Of a DNA stretch of 64,000 nucleotides, positions 9,512 through 16,725 are shown piece after piece. The stretch's first letter is position 1, and every line of letters begins with the position of its first letter. Source of the stretch: Bacteroidota bacterium (GTDB taxonomy: Bacteria; Bacteroidota; Bacteroidia; Flavobacteriales; Schleiferiaceae). The translations under genes were made by a program, and so were the position numbers. Location of the stretch: NCBI GenBank assembly GCA_024742495.1, contig JANSYJ010000001.1, positions 639,565 through 703,564 of the forward strand, in the 5' to 3' direction. Below the pieces are notes generated by a model. The model did not search any database. It worked only from the letters and a program-made list of their open reading frames with translations, and was not told where the DNA came from.

Positions 9512-9568
9512 GCCGAACAGAATTAAAAGGCATAGACGATAATCGGTACGGAAGCAAGGGGGCTTTCG

Positions 9569-9576
9569 TACTTTTG
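9569..9576 (+). promoter_or_regulatory. -7 promoter element TACTTTTG (cystathionine lyase gene)
   Basis: Exact match to the Bacteroidota -7 consensus TAnnTTTG. It covers the TTG at 9574 that would otherwise give the longest reading frame, which argues that translation starts further downstream. Confidence 0.7.
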
Positions 9577-9594
9577 TGTAAATCTGAAGCGGCA

Positions 9595-10752
9595 TTGAAA
9601 GAGCAAGAATTACACTTTAACTCCCTTACCATTCATGGAGGGCAGGAGCCGGATGAGTCTACCGGCGCAGTAATGACTCCAATTTATCAAAGCTCAACTT
9701 TTATCCAAGAGGCCCCGGGAAGCCATAAAGGCTATGCCTATTCGCGCTCTAAAAATCCTACTCGTAGTGCCTTAGAAAAATCAATTGCTAGCCTGGAAGC
9801 TGCGAACCATGGAATAGCATTTGGTAGTGGCCTTGCGGCGATTGACGCGGTGCTCAAATTATTGAAGCCAGGGGATGAGGTAATTGCTAGCACTGACCTC
9901 TATGGCGGCACCTATCGTTTGTTCACCAGTATTTTTAGTAAGTACGATATAGCTTTTCACTTTGTGGATATGTCTAATTTGCGGGAAGTACAAAATGCAA
10001 TGAACCCTCGCATAAAGCTTATTTGGATAGAAAGCCCAACCAATCCAATGATGGCTTTGGTTGACATAAAGGCCTTATGCGATATGGCTCAGAAGCCGGG
10101 AGTGCTAGTGGCAGTAGACAATACCTTCGCGACTCCATGCTTGCAGCAACCGCTAAAACTAGGGGCCGATATCGTAGTGCATAGCGCCACAAAGTACCTT
10201 GGCGGTCATAGCGATTTGGTACTGGGTTTAATTGCCTTAAACGATAAGGAGCTGGCCGAGGACTTATATGCCATTCAAAATGCCAGCGGAGCAATCTGCG
10301 GTCCCATGGATGCTTTTCTGACCTTGAGAGGAATTAAGACCTTACACTTACGGATGCAAAGGCATTGCGAAAATGCTCGAGAAATTGTGGCATTTCTTCA
10401 GGAGCATTCTAAAATTGAAAAAGTTTATTGGCCTGGATTAGCCGCGCATCCCAATTATGAAATTGCCCGGAAACAAATGAGTGATTTTGGCGGTATGCTC
10501 AGCTTCCGCTTAAAGGAGAACAGCAGGGAAGCAGCCTTTAAGTTTCTATCGAGTCTAAAGCTAATTAGCTTGGCAGAATCCTTAGGTGGTGTGGAGTCCT
10601 TGGCTGGTCATCCGGCCACAATGACCCATGCCTCAATTCCCTTAGAAGAGCGGTTGAAAGTAGGCATTAGTGATGGCTTAATTCGCCTAAGTATTGGCAT
10701 AGAGGATCACAGAGATTTAATTACAGATTTAAAACAGGCGCTAGCCGAATAG
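9595..10752 (+). CDS. Cystathionine gamma-synthase / beta-lyase family PLP enzyme
   Basis: A Cys/Met-metabolism PLP-dependent enzyme of about 385 residues. The family segments SSTFIQ, YSRSKNPTRSALE, GSGLAAIDA, ESPTNPMM and the PLP lysine loop VVHSATKYLGGHSD are all present, as is the C-terminal HPATMTH motif. The exact reaction (cystathionine synthesis or cleavage, or homocysteine lysis) cannot be told from sequence alone. The longest frame opens at TTG 9574, but that lies inside a promoter element; a TTG at 9595 (reading KEQELHFNSLTIHGGQ) is preferred, with modest confidence, since there is no ATG before residue 27. The SDR gene follows 6 bp after the stop. Confidence 0.9.
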   Translation: MKEQELHFNSLTIHGGQEPDESTGAVMTPIYQSSTFIQEAPGSHKGYAYSRSKNPTRSALEKSIASLEAANHGIAFGSGLAAIDAVLKLLKPGDEVIASTDLYGGTYRLFTSIFSKYDIAFHFVDMSNLREVQNAMNPRIKLIWIESPTNPMMALVDIKALCDMAQKPGVLVAVDNTFATPCLQQPLKLGADIVVHSATKYLGGHSDLVLGLIALNDKELAEDLYAIQNASGAICGPMDAFLTLRGIKTLHLRMQRHCENAREIVAFLQEHSKIEKVYWPGLAAHPNYEIARKQMSDFGGMLSFRLKENSREAAFKFLSSLKLISLAESLGGVESLAGHPATMTHASIPLEERLKVGISDGLIRLSIGIEDHRDLITDLKQALAE

Positions 10753-10758
10753 AAAAGA

Positions 10759-11478
10759 ATGAAAAAATTTTACATCACCGGAACTAGTTCAGGTATTGGT
10801 AAGGCTTTGGCCGAGGCTGCTTTAGCAGAAGGTCATTTCGTAGTGGGTATTGCTCGGCGTTTAAGGATAGAACATCCAAATTACCGACATCTATCCATCG
10901 ATCTGTCAGATTTGGAAGCCTATTCTTCCATTGGTTTTGATGGCTTTCGAGATGGTACTGATGAGCTTATCCTCATCAATAATGCGGGCACATTAGGATC
11001 CGTAAAGGCCGTGGCTCAACTAGATCCACGGAGGACAGCCGAAGCTTATCAACTCAACTTATTGGCCCCAACCCTACTCAGTAAATTGTTTTTAGAAAAC
11101 CTTGGTGATCAAAATATTAAGAAAACAATTATTAATATTAGCAGTGGTGCGGGCTCCTATCCGATTAAGAGCTGGAGTGTTTACTGTGCCTCTAAGGCAG
11201 GATTAGATATGTTTTCCGAAGTGTTGAAATTAGATCATCCAGAAGTACGCTGCCACGCCATTTCCCCCGGTATAGTGGATACCGAAATGCAAGGCGAAAT
11301 TCGCCGTACCCGAGAGGAGGACTTTCCCGATCGTCAGCGTTTTGTGGAATATAAGGAAAACAAGGAGCTCAGTTCGGCGGAAGAAGTAGCGCAAAAGATT
11401 ATTCATGTTATTAAACACCCCGAGCAATTTTCGGAGGTTAGAGTTTCCTTGCGCCAGGTAGAACTGCCGAAAGCTTAA
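10759..11478 (+). CDS. Short-chain dehydrogenase/reductase
   Basis: A 239-residue classical SDR. The NAD(P)-binding motif TGTSSGIG lies at about 8-15, NNAG at about 74-77, the catalytic serine in INISSGAG, and the YxxxK pair in VYCASKAG. The arginine pair after the glycine motif (ARRL) suggests NADPH preference. Overall it resembles sepiapterin-reductase or benzil-reductase-like SDRs, but the substrate is not predictable. It starts 6 bp after the cystathionine enzyme and is probably co-transcribed. Confidence 0.9.
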   Translation: MKKFYITGTSSGIGKALAEAALAEGHFVVGIARRLRIEHPNYRHLSIDLSDLEAYSSIGFDGFRDGTDELILINNAGTLGSVKAVAQLDPRRTAEAYQLNLLAPTLLSKLFLENLGDQNIKKTIINISSGAGSYPIKSWSVYCASKAGLDMFSEVLKLDHPEVRCHAISPGIVDTEMQGEIRRTREEDFPDRQRFVEYKENKELSSAEEVAQKIIHVIKHPEQFSEVRVSLRQVELPKA

Positions 11479-11557
11479 AATTATCTTAAAGACCGAAGGT
11501 CCATTAAACTTCATCGAGCTTGCGGCTTCCAAGTAGCAAATCAATACATTAAAGAAG

Positions 11558-11944
11558 ATGAAAAAGTTAGTGATAGCCTTAGCCCTTGGAATGTTTAGCT
11601 TACCAATACTCGCCCAAGAGCACGCTCGAAACCATGATGAAGTAGTTTCACCAGAAGCACGCAGCAAGCAAATGGTGGAAAAGATGACCAAGCATCTTAA
11701 TCTTAGTGAAGAACAAGCGAAAGCCTTGCAACCTTTGCTTTTAGATTTCCATAAAAATGAAAGTCAATCACGAGAAGATCGCAGGAAGCGACTTGAGGCG
11801 CTGAAGGCGGATTTAGCGGAAATCCTCGACGAGGAACAGATGAAGAAATTCGAATCAAAGATGAAGCATCGTCGCAAGAGAATGCATAAAAGTCGCAAGC
11901 ATCAAGAGGCAGAGCGTGAAGCTCCCGAAGTAGAAGAGGAATAA
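11558..11944 (+). CDS. Small periplasmic Spy/CpxP-like helical protein
   Basis: A 128-residue secreted protein with signal peptide (cleavage near LAQ-EH). The mature part is highly charged and helical, with LNLSEEQAKAL and a DEEQMKKFE segment that resemble the LTxxQ repeats of Spy/CpxP-type periplasmic chaperones, and a basic, histidine-containing then acidic tail (KHRRKRMHKSRKHQEAEREAPEVEEE read in parts). The family assignment is by pattern only. It is a single gene ended by a strong terminator. Function is unproven; metal or stress-related chaperoning is possible. Confidence 0.75.
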   Translation: MKKLVIALALGMFSLPILAQEHARNHDEVVSPEARSKQMVEKMTKHLNLSEEQAKALQPLLLDFHKNESQSREDRRKRLEALKADLAEILDEEQMKKFESKMKHRRKRMHKSRKHQEAEREAPEVEEE

Positions 11945-11968
11945 TTTTCAGATTTCGTTTTAGTTTCA

Positions 11969-12002
11969 AAAACCCTGAGGTAATCTTACTTCGGGGTTTT
12001 TT
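11969..12002 (+). terminator. Rho-independent terminator of the Spy-like gene
   Basis: Arms AAAACCCTGAGGTA and TACTTCGGGGTTTT pair over 14 positions with two G-T wobbles, followed by TTTTTT. It lies 25 bp after the Spy-like stop. Confidence 0.9.
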
Positions 12003-12099
12003 AGCTTTTAATAGGATTTGTAAAACATGACCATACTCAGTTTCTTGGAAACCATTCTTTAGTACTTTGCGGTGCTCAAAACAATCAAATACTTTTTCC

Positions 12100-13650
12100 A
12101 TGTCAAGCATGCAGGATAAGATCAGAGACCTCGAAGCCAAAATTGAAGAGGCCCAGTTAGGTGGAGGACAAAAGCGTATTGATGCGCAACACGCCAAAGG
12201 AAAACTCACCGCAAGGGAAAGAATTCATTTCTTGCTTGATGAGGGCAGTTTTGAAGAAACTGGAATGATGGTTCAGCATCGCTCCAATTTTTTTGGTCTC
12301 GACAAACAAAAATTTCTAGGTGATGGGGTGGTAACCGGCTATGGTCGTATAGACGGCCGCTTGGTTTATGTTTTTGCCCAAGATTTTACCGTTTTAGGCG
12401 GCTCTTTGGCGGAAGCTCATGCAGAGAAGATTTGCCAGGTGATGGATATGGCCATGAAAAATGGAGCTCCGGTAATTGGATTAAATGATTCCGGTGGTGC
12501 CCGTATTCAAGAAGGGGTAGTTTCCCTGGGTGGCTATGCAGATATTTTTTACCGTAATACCCGAGCGAGTGGCGTTATACCTCAACTTTCGGCTGTAATG
12601 GGCCCCTGTGCTGGTGGTGCTGTTTATTCGCCCGCTTTAACCGATTTTATTGGCATGGTGGAAAATACCAGTTACATGTTTGTAACCGGACCAAACGTGG
12701 TGAAAACGGTTACCCATGAAGAAGTAAGCTCCGAAGAGTTGGGAGGCGCATCAGCGCATAGCACCAAGTCGGGGGTAACGCAATTCACTTATGCCAATGA
12801 AATGGCCCTTATTAAGGGTTTCAGGAAGTTGTTGTCCTATATCCCTCAGAACTGCGAGGAGGAAGCACCGACAGTAGCCTATGAGCCTGCCGATGAAAGT
12901 CGTCCGGAATTAGATCCTATTATTCCTGATAACCCTAACCAGCCTTATGATATACGGGAGGTTATTAATGGTACGGTAGATGAAAATAGTTTCTTAGAAG
13001 TTCACAAGGATTTCGCTCAAAATATTGTAGTTGGCTTTGCGCGCTTGGCCGGTAAATCAATCGGCATTGTGGCCAATCAGCCCGCTTATTTAGCGGGGGT
13101 TCTCGATATTAACTCTTCCACCAAAGGCGCGCGATTTGTTCGTTTCTGCGATAGCTTTAATATACCCTTATTGGTATTTGAAGATGTTCCGGGCTTTTTA
13201 CCGGGAACGGATCAAGAGTGGAATGCCATTATTACCAATGGTGCCAAACTACTTTATGCATTTAGTGAAGCTACGGTTCCGCGTATTACAGTTATTACCA
13301 GAAAGGCTTATGGTGGTGCATATGATGTAATGAATTCGAAGCACATCGGTGCCGACCTCAATTATGCCTGGCCATCAGCGGAAATTGCAGTTATGGGTGC
13401 CAAAGGCGCAGCGGAAATTATCTTCCGTAAGGAGATTGCTGCCGCCGATGACCCGGAAGCGAAACTGAAAGAGAAAGAAGAGGAATACGCTAGCATTTTT
13501 GCCAATCCTTACCGAGCAGCATCGAGAGGTTATGTGGATCAAGTGATTCCACCCAATGAAACTCGGGCAAAGCTTATCAAGGCCTTTAAAATGTTAGAGA
13601 ATAAGGTGGATAGTTTACCGAAGAAGAAACATGGTAATATTCCATTGTAG
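12100..13650 (+). CDS. Acyl-CoA carboxylase, carboxyltransferase (beta) subunit
   Basis: A carboxyltransferase of about 516 residues of the propionyl/methylmalonyl-CoA carboxylase beta class. Both crotonase-like halves are visible: [26 protein letters not shown] and [11 protein letters not shown] in the first, and [24 protein letters not shown] and [10 protein letters not shown] in the second. It transfers carboxyl from biotin to acyl-CoA, probably propionyl-CoA. The biotin carboxylase and carrier subunits are not adjacent. A longer TTG frame from 12067 overlaps a promoter-like TACTTTG at 12063-12069, so ATG 12100 ([15 protein letters not shown]) is chosen. Confidence 0.93.
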   Translation: MSSMQDKIRDLEAKIEEAQLGGGQKRIDAQHAKGKLTARERIHFLLDEGSFEETGMMVQHRSNFFGLDKQKFLGDGVVTGYGRIDGRLVYVFAQDFTVLGGSLAEAHAEKICQVMDMAMKNGAPVIGLNDSGGARIQEGVVSLGGYADIFYRNTRASGVIPQLSAVMGPCAGGAVYSPALTDFIGMVENTSYMFVTGPNVVKTVTHEEVSSEELGGASAHSTKSGVTQFTYANEMALIKGFRKLLSYIPQNCEEEAPTVAYEPADESRPELDPIIPDNPNQPYDIREVINGTVDENSFLEVHKDFAQNIVVGFARLAGKSIGIVANQPAYLAGVLDINSSTKGARFVRFCDSFNIPLLVFEDVPGFLPGTDQEWNAIITNGAKLLYAFSEATVPRITVITRKAYGGAYDVMNSKHIGADLNYAWPSAEIAVMGAKGAAEIIFRKEIAAADDPEAKLKEKEEEYASIFANPYRAASRGYVDQVIPPNETRAKLIKAFKMLENKVDSLPKKKHGNIPL

Positions 13651-13666
13651 TATCAGATAGCTTATC

Positions 13667-13696
13667 AAAGGCCTGGCGTTAATGCCGGGCCTTTTT
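13667..13696 (+). terminator. Rho-independent terminator of the acyl-CoA carboxylase gene
   Basis: Arms AAAGGCCTGGC and GCCGGGCCTTT (one G-T wobble), loop GTTAAT, then TTTTT; starts 17 bp after the stop codon. Confidence 0.92.
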
Positions 13697-13780
13697 GTTA
13701 AAATAGTCTTAGGATGGTAGTTTAAGATAGCCACTAAAACATATTTGGCTAATTTGGGTTGAATTTCAAAACACAAAAAG

Positions 13781-14392
13781 ATGAAGAAGAATTGGACTCT
13801 ATTAATAGCCGCCATCGGCCTTAGCTTAAGCCTGGCTTTTAAAGGTGATAAACCTTTACTGGAATTTGGAGCAAAAGCACCAATGGCGGATATGGAGATG
13901 AAGGATATCAGCGGCAAGTCCTATAGCCTCGAAACGCTAAATGCCGAAAATGGCCTTTTGGTGATTTTCAGTTGCAATACCTGCCCCTTTGTAATTGGTT
14001 GGGAAGATCAATACCCCGGTCTTAAAGCTATTGCTGATGAGCAAAAGATAGGAATGGTATTAGTAAATAGTAATGAGAAGAAAAGGGAAGGCGACGATAG
14101 CATGATGGAAATGGTTAAGCACGCTAAGGAAGCGGGATATACCATGCCCTATGTGATAGATAAAAACAACAAACTGGCCGATGCCTTTGGAGCCCGCACT
14201 ACACCACATGTGTTTTTATTCAACAAGGATTTAAAGTTAGTATACCGAGGTAGCATCAACGACAAGTATGAAAACCGCTCTAAAGAAGCAGAGGACTTTT
14301 ACTTGGAAAAGGCGCTAAAAGCTTTAGGTACAAACATGGAGATAGATCCAAAGGATACTCGCGAATTGGGTTGTTCCATTAAACGGGTTTAA
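13781..14392 (+). CDS. Secreted thioredoxin-like (AhpC/TSA-type) protein
   Basis: A 203-residue protein with an N-terminal hydrophobic signal, then a redoxin fold. The active-site motif is CNTCP (FSCNTCPFVIGW, about 65-76), and the cis-proline loop is RTTPHVFLF. The C-terminal tail contains the extra cysteine segment DTRELGCSIKRV, typical of bacterial redoxin proteins that act on peroxides or small thiols. It is likely exported to the periplasm. The gene ends at an unusual terminator that overlaps the next start codon. Confidence 0.87.
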   Translation: MKKNWTLLIAAIGLSLSLAFKGDKPLLEFGAKAPMADMEMKDISGKSYSLETLNAENGLLVIFSCNTCPFVIGWEDQYPGLKAIADEQKIGMVLVNSNEKKREGDDSMMEMVKHAKEAGYTMPYVIDKNNKLADAFGARTTPHVFLFNKDLKLVYRGSINDKYENRSKEAEDFYLEKALKALGTNMEIDPKDTRELGCSIKRV

Positions 14393-14427
14393 GTTTTCCC
14401 TCAGGGGGATTAAAATTTTTTGATCTC

Positions 14428-14477
14428 AACCGCGTTTCCTCATCAAAATTAAAGGGATGAGGAACGCGGTTTTTTTT
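14428..14477 (+). terminator. Strong terminator hairpin whose 3' arm contains the next gene's start codon
   Basis: The 5' arm AACCGCGTTTCCTCAT (14428-14443) pairs with ATGAGGAACGCGGTT (14457-14471) with a single bulged T. The loop is 13 nt and the stem is followed by T at 14470-14477. The first three bases of the 3' arm are the ATG of the following DUF4173-like gene. Confidence 0.9.
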
Positions 14478-15926
14478 GTTTTATGGCTTTTCTACTACGC
14501 TTTTTTCTGGCATGAAGGACTGGGGCTCAACCTTTTCATTTTTGCCATCCTTTTAAATTTAAGCGCCAGATTTTTTCAATCTGAATTCTATTTCCGAAGA
14601 GGAGAGTGGTCCTATTTTTTGGCCTTTTGCCTAAGTGCTATTGGCTTATTGTGGCTAAATTCTACCATCAGCATTTTCAGCTTTATCTTAATTAATATCG
14701 CCTACCTCAGCTTTATTTGGGGGCCGGAGCTCAGTGTTATGGAGCATTTTGGCAATGGATTTATACGCTTGTTTAATTTTACCAAATCAGTTTTACCAGC
14801 GCCTGTACTAAAGGGCTCACCTGCTGTTGGCGGTGTTTATTCGGTTTTGAAATTAAGCCTATTGCCGCTTGCTATTTTTGGAGTTTTCTTTAGCCTCTTT
14901 AGAGCCGGAAATCCCATCTTTAAAGAGTGGAGCAATGGCTTTACCGAGCTTTTTGGACAGCTGTTTGCCGATTTCTCATGGGCTATGTTTTGGTTTTTGC
15001 TGCTTGGCGGCTTAATTCTAAGAATGGTATTCTTGAGCCCTAAGTCGTGGCCGCTGGTTTTTAAGCTAAAGGATAATCTGCAAAGAAGGAGATTCGGCGG
15101 TAAAGGCCGATTTTTTAAGATTAATGCTTTGCGTCGCGAATACCGTATGGCCCTTATGGTTTTTGCATCTTTAAATGGCCTCTTGCTTCTGGTTAACCTG
15201 ATTGATATCCGCTGGTTTTGGTTCGGATTTGAAATGCCTCAAAACTTTAGTTTAAAAGAATTTTTACATGAAGGAGTAGCCTTTCTAATTGCCTCCTTAT
15301 TGCTTGCCGCGGCAGTGGTGTTTTACTATTTTAGGAATAACCTCAATTTCTACCCCGGTAAAAACACCCTGGTGGTTTTAGCAAAAATCTGGCTTGTACA
15401 AAATGCGATTTTGTCAATTTCAGTGCTCTTGCGTAGCTACTATTACATTGATTTTCATGGATTAGCCAATGGTCGGATTACGGTGATCACCATTATAAGC
15501 ATTGTTTTAGTGGGTTTATTTTTACTCTACCGAAAGGTTAATGGCTCTCGCAGTCATGCTTACGTTTTCCGTTATGTTTCGCTTTATACCATGCTTTTAC
15601 TTGCTTTTATGAGTGTATGGGATTGGGATCGAAGCATTGCCAAGCACAATTTGGCGCATGGCCGAATAAATGAGATCGATGTGGATAATTACCTCAGGCT
15701 GCACCCTAGAGTTTATCCATTAATTATTGCAAAGCTCGATCGGGTTGAAAAGCAAATTGAAGCACATGTGCAAAACGAAGAAGCTTGGATTCGCCATCAT
15801 AATCTAACGGATTTTCAGATTAGTCTTGAGGAAAGAAGAAAGGATTTTTTAGACCGAGAAGCCAAGCAATCATGGCTTTCTTGGAACTACTCCGACGCAG
15901 AAGCATTTGCTTATTTGGGTCAGTGA
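14457..15926 (+). CDS. DUF4173-like integral membrane protein
   Basis: A 489-residue membrane protein with roughly ten helices and a soluble C-terminal tail. Features such as GLNLFIFAILL near the start, LHEGVAFLIASLLLA in the middle and a KIWLVQNAILSISVLLRSYYY segment match DUF4173/DUF4153-type proteins, whose function is unknown. The C-terminal region (about 400-489) carries the DVDNYLRLHP segment and many charged residues. The frame begins inside the terminator hairpin of the preceding gene; hydrophobic, family-like sequence starts immediately after, so a much later start is unlikely. Confidence 0.8.
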   Translation: MRNAVFFVLWLFYYAFFWHEGLGLNLFIFAILLNLSARFFQSEFYFRRGEWSYFLAFCLSAIGLLWLNSTISIFSFILINIAYLSFIWGPELSVMEHFGNGFIRLFNFTKSVLPAPVLKGSPAVGGVYSVLKLSLLPLAIFGVFFSLFRAGNPIFKEWSNGFTELFGQLFADFSWAMFWFLLLGGLILRMVFLSPKSWPLVFKLKDNLQRRRFGGKGRFFKINALRREYRMALMVFASLNGLLLLVNLIDIRWFWFGFEMPQNFSLKEFLHEGVAFLIASLLLAAAVVFYYFRNNLNFYPGKNTLVVLAKIWLVQNAILSISVLLRSYYYIDFHGLANGRITVITIISIVLVGLFLLYRKVNGSRSHAYVFRYVSLYTMLLLAFMSVWDWDRSIAKHNLAHGRINEIDVDNYLRLHPRVYPLIIAKLDRVEKQIEAHVQNEEAWIRHHNLTDFQISLEERRKDFLDREAKQSWLSWNYSDAEAFAYLGQ

Positions 15927-15966
15927 AGTCCCCGTAATTATTGAGCGGCCTTTCTATAAAGCTTTG

Positions 15967-15974
15967 TACTTTTG
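15967..15974 (+). promoter_or_regulatory. -7 promoter element TACTTTTG for purQ
   Basis: Exact TAnnTTTG match 22 bp before the purQ ATG. TTG at 15941-15943 is a weak -33 candidate with a rather long 23-nt spacer. It covers the TTG at 15972 that would extend the frame. Confidence 0.7.
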
Positions 15975-15995
15975 TGGCGCTTAAATAAATCAGAT

Positions 15996-16667
15996 ATGAA
16001 AATTGGGGTAGTCATTTTTCCAGGTAGTAATTGCGATCAAGATATGATCTACACCTTGCAAAATTTGGGTCACGATGTTGTGGAATTATGGCATAAAGAC
16101 ACCGATTTAAAGCAAGTGGAAATGGTGGTTTTACCGGGTGGTTTTTCCTATGGCGATTACCTGCGGAGTGGCGCTATCGCGCGCTTTTCCCCAATTATGG
16201 AACAAGTAATTGACTTTGCTCAGAACGGAGGTTATGTTTTAGGAGTGTGCAATGGCTTTCAAGTTTTATGTGAAAGCGGCCTCTTACCGGGCACCTTGCT
16301 CCATAACACCAGTCATACCTTTATCTGTAAAAATGTGCAATTAAACCCAGCTTCTAAAACGGCTGCCATCAGTGCTTCTTTAGATGCCGAGGGCAGCTAC
16401 AAAATTCCAGTGGCACATGGCGAAGGACGCTATTATATTGATGAGGATGGTTTAAAGAACTTAAAGGATAATGATCAAATCATTTTCCGCTATGCCGGCG
16501 AAAATATCAATGGCTCCATAGATCATATTGCTGGCGTTTGCAATAGCACAAAGAATGTATTTGGCATGATGCCACATCCTGAAAGAGCGGCGGATCCTAA
16601 TTTGGGAAATGAAGATGGCCGTTTGATTTTCGAAAGCCTATTTAGCAATTTGGAGGTACCTGCCTGA
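15996..16667 (+). CDS. purQ: Phosphoribosylformylglycinamidine synthase, glutaminase subunit
   Basis: A 223-residue class-I glutamine amidotransferase that supplies ammonia to PurL in step four of purine synthesis. The opening KIGVVIFPGSNCDQD, the nucleophile cysteine in LGVCNGFQVL and the His/Glu pair in MMPHPERA are all present. The ATG at 15996 is chosen over an upstream TTG that lies in the promoter. PurL and PurS are not nearby. Small separate PurQ is common in Bacteroidota alongside large PurL forms. Confidence 0.95.
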   Translation: MKIGVVIFPGSNCDQDMIYTLQNLGHDVVELWHKDTDLKQVEMVVLPGGFSYGDYLRSGAIARFSPIMEQVIDFAQNGGYVLGVCNGFQVLCESGLLPGTLLHNTSHTFICKNVQLNPASKTAAISASLDAEGSYKIPVAHGEGRYYIDEDGLKNLKDNDQIIFRYAGENINGSIDHIAGVCNSTKNVFGMMPHPERAADPNLGNEDGRLIFESLFSNLEVPA

Positions 16668-16694
16668 GGGCATGCTAAGCAATGATAAAAATAA

Positions 16695-16722
16695 AAAGGC
16701 CGGCTTGTTATAGCCGGCCTTT
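16695..16722. terminator. Bidirectional terminator between purQ and the T9SS cargo gene
   Basis: Perfect 11-bp arms AAAGGCCGGCT / AGCCGGCCTTT with a 6-nt loop, flanked by A-rich sequence on the left and T-rich on the right. It sits between the convergent genes that end at 16667 and 16726. Confidence 0.85.
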
Positions 16723-16725
16723 CCT

